In this document: piece after piece, positions 1 through 6,700 of the stretch | Numbering within the stretch: position 1 is the first letter of the stretch | Layout: the number at the start of each line of letters is the position of its first letter | NCBI GenBank assembly: GCA_002293295.1 | Contig: DBCY01000188.1 | Coordinates: 1 to 8,267, forward strand | DNA from: Ruminococcus sp. UBA946 | Lineage (GTDB): Bacteria; Bacillota; Clostridia; Oscillospirales; Ruminococcaceae | Direction: 5' to 3' | DNA length: 8,267 bases | Notes under the pieces: model-generated | Told to the model about the DNA's origin: nothing | What the model saw: the letters and a program-made list of their open reading frames with translations, nothing else | Databases searched by the model: none | Position numbers and translations under genes: made by a program

Positions 1-23
1 TTAGAGGGATTCAATTGTTAATT

Positions 24-65
24 AAAAAACCGGCATTTCCCGCAAAACGGGTAATGCCGGTTTTT
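24..65 (-). terminator. Rho-independent terminator, probably bidirectional
   Basis: An inverted repeat pairs 30-37 (CCGGCATT) with 53-60 (AATGCCGG). After one T-T mismatch it continues as CCCG at 39-42 with CGGG at 48-51 around a 5-nt CAAAA loop. Read on the minus strand it is followed by six U (A24-A29), and it lies just past the stop codon of the minus-strand lipoprotein gene at 72-74. Five T at 61-65 follow the stem on the plus strand, so it could also stop transcription arriving from the left of the window. Stem and U-tract are seen directly; activity is inferred. Confidence 0.9.
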
Positions 66-71
66 AATCCT

Positions 72-2564
72 CTATCTGTTTTCGCTGACGTATGTCGAAA
101 CCCGGTTCTGAATTATTTCCGCCGCTTCTCCGGCAGTTTTCTGCCCGTTAAAAAATGCGTCCGCCTCTTCCATAATAATATTGGTAAGGGTTGTATCGTT
201 ACGGATAGGCTCCGATACTGATTTAATGAGGTTCATCATTTTTTCGCTGTCGGCTTCGTCGTTAACGCCTATTTCAATTTCGGTTGTCATATCCATTCTG
301 TATGTATTCTCATATTCTATTTTTTCGCCGCCGTCCATATAATAAGGATTTTCCATAGCCTCTTTCATTTGTTTTTCAAGCGCCGAAAGCTTAACGGGGA
401 ACGAATATTCCAGTGAATCCTGATATTCGTCGCTCAGGAAGTATTTGCAGAATTCCCATGCCCCGTCCGGATTTTTTGCCTTCGAGGTAATGGAAAGCTC
501 CATATCCGCACTGATTGAGGAACCGCTGCCGTTTGCGGAGGGGAATCCGATGAAGGTTACCGGTTCTGCGAAAACCGCCTTTTCTAGCTCCCTTACCGTA
601 ATGAAACGTCCGATATATTCACTGCTAAGCAGCGCGTCAAGACCTTTTCTTTGCGGACGTACTGCACCTCCGCCCGGACCGCCTTCCGCGGAAACACTGA
701 ATCTGCCTCCGCCTCCTCCTTCGGCTGAACTGAAGAATACCATACCTCCGCTGTTTTCAAGCTCCTGCGGGAACCCGTTCGCTATGTTCAGCAGGCTTAT
801 GAAATCATCCGTATTAAAACTGCATTCCCCCGTTTCGCGGTTAATATAACTGCCTGATGAAAAATCCAGCGCATATGTCATAAAGCTATTCTTTGTCATA
901 TTGCTGAAAATATTTTCCTCCGGGTTTTCATCTGTGAATTTAATGAATTCGTTCATATCCCATCCTGTTTTACCGTCCGCGTCCGACTGGCGCACAGCAA
1001 CTGTACAGATTGTAAACCCGGGAACAATACTGTAAAGCTTTCCGCCGGACGAATATGCGTCAAATATATTTTGGAGGTAGTCCTCCTCATTTATTCCATC
1101 GTCTTTATTAATAAATTCCTTTATGTCGGCAAAAATCCCCTTAGCGATATAGCTGTCAGTAAGCATCGACCCGTTAAGCGCCAGTATATCGGGAATATTC
1201 CCCGAAATAATATCATTGTTAAGCTTTGATTCGGCGTTCTGATAATCGCCGCCTTCAGAGTATGATTTAACTTCAATCCTGTATTTATTGCTGGTTTTAT
1301 TAAAATTTACCACTGCGTTTTTCAAAGCGTCGTCAAGATAAAAAACAGCAATCGTTACAAGCTCTTTTTCAGCGGAAGCATCGCCGGATTCTGTAAACAT
1401 CATAAGCTTCGTTCCGGAACCGCCGCCTCTTAACCTTCCTCCGCCCGGGCTCATGCTGACGCTTACCCTGGTCATACCGCCCATTGACATAAACGAGGAA
1501 TTATAATCGGATAAAACGCCGAGTATACGTCCGTCGGGAAAAACTAAGGATGACTGAACCGTACCCCCGTCAATTCCGGACTGAAGCCAGTCGGTTATAA
1601 CTGTTTCGGTACCCGTTTTCAAATCATATCCCTTAAGAGATGAACTATCCGAAAACAGCACATCATACTCAGAATTTCCGACTTGTATGCTGGTATTAAA
1701 ATCCGCCGCCAGCTCATATGAATCCCCGTATTTCTGATTTTCCGTATCAATTAAGTTAAAAATATTCTTATTGGTGAATACATCGCCGTCCATTTCCATC
1801 CTGTTTTCGAGGACGGCTATTTCTCCGTTCTTAAGCCTGTATATTCCGCTTATGCCGGAAATTCCCGCCGCTGCTCCGGTATTAAAAGCTGTATCTCCGT
1901 CTGTTCCTTCGCCTTCTTCGCTTATTTTATATAAAAGCTTTCCGGCTGCGTCAATAACATAAACCGAATTTTCCGAAACGGCATAAATATTACCGTTGGT
2001 TCCTAAGGTAAAGCTGTTTATATTTTCGTTTGCAGTCGTTTCGGGTACGGGGATTTCTGATATGACTTCTCCATTTTTGTCATATTTAACGAAATGCAGT
2101 TCTTCCTGTCCGACTGAGGATAAACTATCAATAACAAAACCCTGTCCGCCGAATTCCTCATTAAAGTTCATACCTTGGTCAGTCTGAGCGCCGTCGTCAG
2201 GTTCGGGGGGAGGCGAAACCGCTTCAGCCGTCCAGAGATACCCTTCCGTATCTGTTGCCGACGCTCTGATATAACGTCCTTCGGGGAGCTTTTTTTCACT
2301 TATCAGAGAACCGTCTGTGCCGAGAGTAAATACCGACTCTGCACCGCCGGAGCTTCCGCTGATAAAAATATTCTCTCCGTCGGAACCGAGCAGGCTTACA
2401 TTAGAAACTCCTTCGGGCAGGGGTATTTCTTCTTCGGTATAAATATTCTCATTCGAGGCTAAGGGTATACTTTCTTGTTTCTTTGCCGAACCGCAGGCAG
2501 ACAAAGAAAAAACCATAACGGCGGATAATCCTGTGCAAATTGATTTTTTCAAAAATAACTTCAT
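72..2564 (-). CDS. Secreted lipoprotein: beta-propeller-like N-terminal half plus extracellular solute-binding protein (family 1-like) half
   Basis: This is an 830-residue exported lipoprotein, probably anchored on the outer face of the membrane. Residues 1-23 form a lipoprotein signal peptide (Lys-rich start, hydrophobic core) ending in the lipobox LSA-C24. Residues about 55-350 contain recurring strand-rich units with Asp/Asn-Gly turns (LGSDGENIFISG, LGTNGNIYAVSE, FPDGRILGVL), which suggest a beta-propeller of NHL or PQQ type. From about 402 the sequence looks like a family 1 extracellular solute-binding protein: TIAVFYLDDALKNAVVNFN, then PDILALNG, GAWEFCKYFLSDEYQ near 701, and a C-terminal IIQNRVSTYVSEN of the kind common in clostridial sugar-binding lipoproteins. 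Gly-rich loops sit at 362-384 and 606-634. The ATG at 2564 is preceded by AAGGGA (2581-2576) 11 nt upstream. No ABC permease or ATPase gene is adjacent and a terminator follows, so its transporter partner and ligand are unknown; it could be a sensor rather than a transporter part. Confidence 0.9.
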   Translation of the reverse strand: MKLFLKKSICTGLSAVMVFSLSACGSAKKQESIPLASNENIYTEEEIPLPEGVSNVSLLGSDGENIFISGSSGGAESVFTLGTDGSLISEKKLPEGRYIRASATDTEGYLWTAEAVSPPPEPDDGAQTDQGMNFNEEFGGQGFVIDSLSSVGQEELHFVKYDKNGEVISEIPVPETTANENINSFTLGTNGNIYAVSENSVYVIDAAGKLLYKISEEGEGTDGDTAFNTGAAAGISGISGIYRLKNGEIAVLENRMEMDGDVFTNKNIFNLIDTENQKYGDSYELAADFNTSIQVGNSEYDVLFSDSSSLKGYDLKTGTETVITDWLQSGIDGGTVQSSLVFPDGRILGVLSDYNSSFMSMGGMTRVSVSMSPGGGRLRGGGSGTKLMMFTESGDASAEKELVTIAVFYLDDALKNAVVNFNKTSNKYRIEVKSYSEGGDYQNAESKLNNDIISGNIPDILALNGSMLTDSYIAKGIFADIKEFINKDDGINEEDYLQNIFDAYSSGGKLYSIVPGFTICTVAVRQSDADGKTGWDMNEFIKFTDENPEENIFSNMTKNSFMTYALDFSSGSYINRETGECSFNTDDFISLLNIANGFPQELENSGGMVFFSSAEGGGGGRFSVSAEGGPGGGAVRPQRKGLDALLSSEYIGRFITVRELEKAVFAEPVTFIGFPSANGSGSSISADMELSITSKAKNPDGAWEFCKYFLSDEYQDSLEYSFPVKLSALEKQMKEAMENPYYMDGGEKIEYENTYRMDMTTEIEIGVNDEADSEKMMNLIKSVSEPIRNDTTLTNIIMEEADAFFNGQKTAGEAAEIIQNRVSTYVSENR

Positions 2565-2574
2565 TAGTATGACC

Positions 2575-2604
2575 GTCCCTTCCGGATGTTTTATCCGTCA
2601 GGAC
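2575..2604 (-). promoter_or_regulatory. Small hairpin overlapping the ribosome binding site of the minus-strand lipoprotein gene
   Basis: In the minus-strand transcript CGGAT pairs with ATCCG (2593-2597 with 2583-2587, 5-nt loop). An outer GTCC/GGAC pair (2601-2604 with 2575-2578) brackets it after small internal bulges. The outer arm covers part of the Shine-Dalgarno AAGGGA (2581-2576). The pairing is seen directly, but it is short and interrupted. A role in limiting translation initiation is inference. Confidence 0.3.
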
Positions 2605-2644
2605 AAAACCCCTTGTTAATTTTTCTCGGCAGTTATATTTTAAC

Positions 2645-2667
2645 TCATTAATATGTTTAATTAATGA
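2645..2667. repeat. AT-rich 7-bp inverted repeat in the divergent intergenic region
   Basis: TCATTAA (2645-2651) is mirrored by TTAATGA (2661-2667) across a 9-bp spacer. It lies in the predicted 5' leader of the minus-strand lipoprotein gene. It could be a weak RNA hairpin or a dyad operator, or chance in very AT-rich DNA. A second small repeat, GTATT/AATAC at 2672-2676 and 2682-2686, is next to it. Confidence 0.3.
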
Positions 2668-2726
2668 AACGGTATTGATAAAATACTGAAATAATATGTC
2701 CTTATTTTTCACTTTTTTAATATAAA

Positions 2727-2756
2727 ATTATCAAATTTAAGCCGTTTACTTGACAA
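2727..2756 (-). promoter_or_regulatory. Predicted promoter of the minus-strand lipoprotein gene
   Basis: Reading the minus strand, TTGTCA (2756-2751) is followed after 18 nt by GATAAT (2732-2727). Each box matches the sigma-A consensus at five of six positions. A start near 2720 would give a leader of about 155 nt before the ATG at 2564. The -35 box overlaps that of the plus-strand prmA promoter. Other AT-rich -10-like boxes lie nearer the gene, so this call is moderate. Confidence 0.45.
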
Positions 2757-2779
2757 AACAGCTTAAAAAGTTGTACAAT
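2750..2779 (+). promoter_or_regulatory. Predicted sigma-A promoter of the prmA-topoisomerase operon
   Basis: A perfect -35 box TTGACA (2750-2755) is followed after 18 bp by TACAAT (2774-2779), a five-of-six match to the -10 consensus. Transcription would start near 2786, leaving a leader of about 35 nt before the prmA ATG. It is the only strong promoter I see upstream of the five plus-strand genes, so it probably drives the whole cluster. Confidence 0.75.
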
Positions 2780-2807
2780 TGATTATATTACAGATACATT
2801 ATATGGC

Positions 2808-2814
2808 AAGGGAG
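2808..2814 (+). promoter_or_regulatory. Ribosome binding site that fixes the prmA start
   Basis: AAGGGAG lies 6 nt before the ATG at 2821. The upstream in-frame ATG at 2803 has no Shine-Dalgarno, and the in-frame TTG at 2779 lies at the -10 box, upstream of the expected transcription start. The start at 2821 also gives the N-terminus MDWTEV expected of the PrmA family. Confidence 0.85.
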
Positions 2815-2820
2815 TTTGTT

Positions 2821-3786
2821 ATGGACTGGACGGAAGTGAACATTTATACCTCATCAGCAGGTATCGAGCCTGTGACGGGATGCCTTTTACGGCTTGGAAT
2901 AACCGGGTTTGTCATAAAGGATTCCGGCGATTTTGAGGAATTAATTAATGACAGGACTTCAAGCTGGGATTATATAGACGACGACCTGATGGGTTTAAAG
3001 GACTGTGAAACCTGCGTTACCATTTATATTGCCGGTAATCCTGAGGGCAGGGTATTGCTTTCGTCGGTTCTTTCGGAAATAGAGTTACTGAAAGCCCGGG
3101 ATGAAAGCAATGAATTCGGACGCCTTTACACCGAGCTTTCAAATGTACGCGAAGAAGACTGGGCAGACAGCTGGAAACAATACTTCAAGCCTTTTGAAAT
3201 CGGTAAAAATCTTGTAATAAAACCCTCGTGGGAGGATTATGTCAATACCGGCAGACGCGTTATACTTGAAATAGACCCCGGCTCCAGCTTCGGTACGGGA
3301 CAGCACCATACTACGGCTCTTTGTCTGGAGATGCTTGAAAAAAATATCAGTCGCGGGGACAGGATACTTGACATCGGCTGCGGAAGCGGTATTCTGTCCA
3401 TAGCGGGTATGCTTCTGGGGGGATATAGTGCCGCCGCCGTTGACACCGACCGTTATTCGGTCGACACCGCGAAGGAAAACGCCGCTAAAAATCATATCCC
3501 GCCGGTTCATTATAATACATACTGCGGAAATATACTTACAGAACCCGAGCTCTGCGATAAAATCGGTACGGGGTATAATCTTATCACAGCCAATATCGTA
3601 GCTGACGTTATAATTGAAATGTCGCCGCTGTTTAAAGCATTCCTGAAAAAGGACGGTATTGTCATTATTTCCGGTATTATTGCCGAGCGCTCCTCAGAGG
3701 TGACGGATATAATGGAAAGAAACGGGTATAATCGACTTGAATTATGCGAACAAAACGGCTGGGTAGCCCTTTCATATTCATATTAA
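2821..3786 (+). CDS. prmA: Ribosomal protein L11 methyltransferase
   Basis: This cytoplasmic SAM-dependent enzyme N-methylates ribosomal protein L11. The 321-residue product is a normal length for Gram-positive PrmA. It begins MDWTEVNIYT, the usual start of the L11-recognition domain. The linker block at 108-137 (NVREEDWADSWKQYFKPF) and the signature LEIDPGSSFGTGQHHTT (149-165) are characteristic. The SAM-binding motif I DIGCGSGILSIAG is at 184-196, the acidic post-I motif VDTD at 207-210, and the substrate-site motif ANIVADVI at 257-264. It is first in a five-gene plus-strand cluster and lies 53 nt upstream of a topoisomerase subunit gene with no terminator between. PrmA next to topoisomerase genes has no obvious functional logic and may just be co-transcription. 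Nothing essential is missing. Confidence 0.96.
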   Translation: MDWTEVNIYTSSAGIEPVTGCLLRLGITGFVIKDSGDFEELINDRTSSWDYIDDDLMGLKDCETCVTIYIAGNPEGRVLLSSVLSEIELLKARDESNEFGRLYTELSNVREEDWADSWKQYFKPFEIGKNLVIKPSWEDYVNTGRRVILEIDPGSSFGTGQHHTTALCLEMLEKNISRGDRILDIGCGSGILSIAGMLLGGYSAAAVDTDRYSVDTAKENAAKNHIPPVHYNTYCGNILTEPELCDKIGTGYNLITANIVADVIIEMSPLFKAFLKKDGIVIISGIIAERSSEVTDIMERNGYNRLELCEQNGWVALSYSY

Positions 3787-3822
3787 AAAAGGTTAGGAAT
3801 AATAACTTTAGTTTTATTATAA

Positions 3823-3830
3823 AAGGATGG
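3823..3830 (+). promoter_or_regulatory. Ribosome binding site that fixes the topoisomerase B-subunit start
   Basis: AAGGATGG lies 9-16 nt before the ATG at 3840. The reading frame stays open back to an ATG at 3744 inside prmA, but those 32 extra residues match no GyrB/ParE N-terminus. Starting at 3840 gives MAKKKIEKTEYGNDSITALKG, which aligns with the family. Confidence 0.7.
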
Positions 3831-3839
3831 GTCATATTA

Positions 3840-5837
3840 ATGGCTAAAAAAAAGATTGAAAAAACCGAATACGGCAACGACAGCATCACCGCTTTAAAAG
3901 GAGCGGACAGGGTAAGGCTCCGTCCCGCCGTTATTTTCGGTTCCGACGGACTTGAGGGGTGCAAGCATTCGTTCTTTGAAATAATCTCCAACTCTATTGA
4001 CGAAGCCAGGGACGGACACGGTAATCAGATAATCGTTACCTGCTGCAGGGACAATACCGTTGAAGTTGAGGACTTCGGACGGGGGTGTCCCGTTGATTAT
4101 AACGCCGCCGAGGAACGTTACAACTGGGAGCTTGTATACTGCGAGCTTTACGCGGGGGGAAAATACAAAAACAACGACGGCGGGGATTATGAATATTCCC
4201 TGGGGCTTAACGGGCTGGGCGCCTGCGCCACGCAGTATGCTTCCGAATATATGGATGTTGAGATTTTCCGCGACGGATATAAGTATAACCTTCATTTTGA
4301 AAAGGGAGAAAATATCGGGGGTCTTATTAAAGAGGAAACAAGCCGTAAAAAAACAGGTACCCGCACAAAATGGCGTCCTGACCTGAACGTTTTCACCGAT
4401 ATAGGAATCGAACCGGATTTTTACAGGGATACCGTCAAAAAACAGGCGATTGTAAACCCGAATATTTCTTTTGTACTGCGTATTGAGAATGAAAACGGCA
4501 GATTTGACGAGGAGGTTTTTCTTTATGAAAACGGTATTGCCGGCTATCTTTCAGAAATTGCCGGAGAGAATGCAATCACGTCCGTACAGCACTGGAATTC
4601 ACCGGAACGCAAGGGCCGCGACCGCGCCGACCTCCCCGAATACAAGGTAAAATTTTCTTTGGCTTTCACATTTTCCAATAAGGTAAGCCTCCAGGAATAT
4701 TACCATAATTCCAGTTTTCTCGAGCATGGCGGCTCGACAAAGAATGCCGTAAGGAATTCGTTCGCAAGGCAGATTGACTTATACCTTAAGAATAACGGAA
4801 AATACTTGAAAAGCGAAAAGGGAATTACCTATGAGGACGTCGATTCAAGCCTTGCTCTTGTTTCTTCTTCATTCTCAACGCAGGCTTCGTATGCAAACCA
4901 GACAAAAAAGGCGATTGCAAATAAATTCATACAGGAAGCCATGACGGAATTCTTAAAGCACAGAATAGAAGTTTATTTTTCGGAAAATCCCGACGAGGCG
5001 CTGAAAATATGCGAGCAGGTCATTATCAACAAACGGGCAAGGGAAAGCGCGGAAAAAACGCGTATTAATGTGGCGAAAAACCTTACCGACAAAATCGACC
5101 TTTCAAATATGGTGCAGAAGTTTGTTGACTGCCGTTCAAAAGACCTAAATAAACGCGAGGTTTTTATCGTGGAGGGCGATTCGGCTCTCGGCGCATGCAA
5201 AACCGCCAGGGACTCTGAATTTCAGGCAATTATACCTGTGCGCGGGAAAATCCTAAACTGTCTGAAAGCCGATTATGACAAGATTTTCAAGAATGAAATC
5301 ATTACCGACCTCATTAAGGTTCTCGGTTGCGGCGTGGAGGTAATGTCCCGGGCTAACAGGGAGCTTTCAAATTTTGATATAGAAAAGCTCCGCTGGAACA
5401 AGGTAATAATTGCCACCGACGCCGATTATGACGGATTCCATATCCGCACCATGATTCTCACCATGCTTTACAGGCTCACACCGACTTTAATTGAAAAGGG
5501 GTTCGTTTATATAGCCCAGACCCCGCTTTTTGAAATAAATACGAAGGATACGGCTTATTTCGCATACAGCGAAAAGGAAAAAGAGGACATCCTCAAAAAA
5601 ATAAACGGTCAGAAATACAAAATCGACCGTTCAAAGGGACTGGGCGAAAACGAGCCTGAAATGATGTCCTTAACCACGATGAACCCCGAAACGCGCCGGC
5701 TCATTAAGGTTAATCCCTGCGGAGCAGAGGCGACCTCAAAAATGTTTGATTTGCTTTTGGGGGATAATTTACAGGGGCGGAAGGATTTCATTGCCGAAAA
5801 CGGCGGAATGTATATGGAAATGGCGGACATATCATGA
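3840..5837 (+). CDS. parE: Type IIA DNA topoisomerase ATPase/TOPRIM subunit (GyrB/ParE type, divergent)
   Basis: This 665-residue ATPase and TOPRIM subunit would work with the A subunit encoded at 7942 in ATP-driven duplex passage. The GHKL ATPase domain (about 1-230) has EIISNSIDEA (catalytic-type Glu47, Mg-binding-type Asn51), EDFGRGCPVD (77-86), GGK at 106-108, the ATP-lid SLGLNGLG (120-127) and KTGT (171-174). The transducer domain carries the switch-lysine loop QTK (354-356). The TOPRIM domain has EGDSA (445-449), PVRGKILN (466-473) and DADYDGFHIRT (527-537), followed by KGLGE (599-603) and TTMNPETR (612-619). All metal-binding acidic residues are present. Compared with the family consensus, DNGRG reads DFGRG, the ATP-lid GGLHGVG reads LGLNGLG, and a few residues are added before the lid. 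Length suits Gram-positive GyrB or ParE. Whether the enzyme is gyrase or topoisomerase IV cannot be decided here, because the A-subunit C-terminal domain is outside the window; the symbol is provisional. Confidence 0.9.
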   Translation: MAKKKIEKTEYGNDSITALKGADRVRLRPAVIFGSDGLEGCKHSFFEIISNSIDEARDGHGNQIIVTCCRDNTVEVEDFGRGCPVDYNAAEERYNWELVYCELYAGGKYKNNDGGDYEYSLGLNGLGACATQYASEYMDVEIFRDGYKYNLHFEKGENIGGLIKEETSRKKTGTRTKWRPDLNVFTDIGIEPDFYRDTVKKQAIVNPNISFVLRIENENGRFDEEVFLYENGIAGYLSEIAGENAITSVQHWNSPERKGRDRADLPEYKVKFSLAFTFSNKVSLQEYYHNSSFLEHGGSTKNAVRNSFARQIDLYLKNNGKYLKSEKGITYEDVDSSLALVSSSFSTQASYANQTKKAIANKFIQEAMTEFLKHRIEVYFSENPDEALKICEQVIINKRARESAEKTRINVAKNLTDKIDLSNMVQKFVDCRSKDLNKREVFIVEGDSALGACKTARDSEFQAIIPVRGKILNCLKADYDKIFKNEIITDLIKVLGCGVEVMSRANRELSNFDIEKLRWNKVIIATDADYDGFHIRTMILTMLYRLTPTLIEKGFVYIAQTPLFEINTKDTAYFAYSEKEKEDILKKINGQKYKIDRSKGLGENEPEMMSLTTMNPETRRLIKVNPCGAEATSKMFDLLLGDNLQGRKDFIAENGGMYMEMADIS

Positions 5838-6682
5838 GAATTGCGGTGCTGAGCGATATTCACAGCAACCATAACGCGCTTGAAGCATGCCTTGGTTATG
5901 TTTATTCGCATAATTTTTACGGAATTGTCTTTCTCGGGGATTATATCACCGACTGTGCTTACCCGAAGAAAATGCTGGAGGCTGTTTACGGCATCCCCCA
6001 AAAATACAATACATGGTTTATCAGGGGAAACCGCGAGGACTACATGATTTCCCATCATGACAACCCTGACGACGGCTGGCATTACTGTTCGGCAAGCGGT
6101 TCCCTGCTGTATACCTTTGAAAATATCACAGGCAGCGATATTGATTTTTTCAGAAGCATGCCGGTCAGTATGAATATAAAAATTGAAGACCTGCCGGAAT
6201 TTACTGTCTGCCACGGTTCTGTACAAAGCAACAGGACTGTTCTCCGCCCCGGTTACAGCAAAGATATTGAAGATACCATTAATGAAATGAAAAACAGCCT
6301 TCTTATCTGCGGTCACGGGCACATACCTTTTGTTTATGAAAAGAACGGCAGAAAAATCATGTGCGCGGGGTCGGTCGGTATTCCGTGTAATAACCAAATC
6401 CATGCTCAGTTTACGACACTGGAGTTTTACGGCGGTGAGTGGAAAACGGAAATAATAACCGTTCCGTATAATGTTACTAAAGCCGTTTCGGAAATTGATG
6501 AAAGCGGTCTGTCGGACAAGGCGTTTATATGGGCAAAAAGCATTAAATATATTTTACAGACCGGCAGGAATATAAATTCTGAATGCGTCAGAATGGTTTC
6601 GGATTTTTCAAAAGAATACGGGATTCCTTATTCAGATGAAGCTTTATGGGTAAAAGCTGCCGGAATTTTAGGACTATTGTAG
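5834..6682 (+). CDS. Calcineurin-like metallophosphoesterase (YfcE/MJ0936-like), substrate unknown
   Basis: This 282-residue, probably cytoplasmic, phosphoesterase has a two-metal site. Metal-ligand motifs appear in family order: D8-I-H10 near the N-terminus (MRIAVLSDIHSNHNALE), G35-D36, GNRE at 65-68, C126-H127-G128 and GHGH at 160-163. The usual GNH[DE] is GNRE here; the Asn ligand is kept and the His is replaced by Arg. After the metallophosphoesterase core (to about 212) there is a mostly helical-looking tail of about 70 residues. Its ATG overlaps the stop of the upstream topoisomerase gene (ATGA at 5834-5837), which implies translational coupling; only a weak GGCGGA precedes it. Relatives include phosphodiesterases and nucleotide or protein phosphatases, so the substrate cannot be named. 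No signal peptide is seen. A role linked to the topoisomerase is possible but rests only on position. Confidence 0.88.
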   Translation: MRIAVLSDIHSNHNALEACLGYVYSHNFYGIVFLGDYITDCAYPKKMLEAVYGIPQKYNTWFIRGNREDYMISHHDNPDDGWHYCSASGSLLYTFENITGSDIDFFRSMPVSMNIKIEDLPEFTVCHGSVQSNRTVLRPGYSKDIEDTINEMKNSLLICGHGHIPFVYEKNGRKIMCAGSVGIPCNNQIHAQFTTLEFYGGEWKTEIITVPYNVTKAVSEIDESGLSDKAFIWAKSIKYILQTGRNINSECVRMVSDFSKEYGIPYSDEALWVKAAGILGLL

Positions 6683-6700
6683 TTATGAGAGGAAATATTT

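Noticed and set aside
445..849. Proline-rich 134-residue open frame on the plus strand
   Set aside because: It is the antisense reading of the glycine-rich loop (Gly codons read as Pro), opposite a well-supported lipoprotein gene.
2449..2712. 87-residue minus-strand open frame (GTG start) in the leader of the lipoprotein gene
   Set aside because: No Shine-Dalgarno before the GTG, it overlaps the signal-peptide region in another frame, and the product looks like low-complexity translated leader. A leader peptide is not excluded but is unsupported.
2779..2820. Upstream prmA starts at TTG 2779 or ATG 2803
   Set aside because: 2779 lies in the predicted -10 box and 2803 has no ribosome binding site; AAGGGAG and the family N-terminus support 2821.
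3744..3839. In-frame upstream extension of the topoisomerase B subunit starting inside prmA
   Set aside because: The 32 extra residues overlap prmA, match no GyrB/ParE N-terminus, and a Shine-Dalgarno precedes the ATG at 3840 instead.
3787..3839. Possible terminator between prmA and the topoisomerase gene
   Set aside because: The 53-nt gap is AT-rich but has no GC-rich stem; it looks like an ordinary intra-operon spacer.
5609..6403. 264-residue open frame on the minus strand across the topoisomerase and phosphoesterase genes
   Set aside because: It lies fully opposite two genes with clear family motifs and itself shows no recognisable domain; it is best explained as an antisense shadow.
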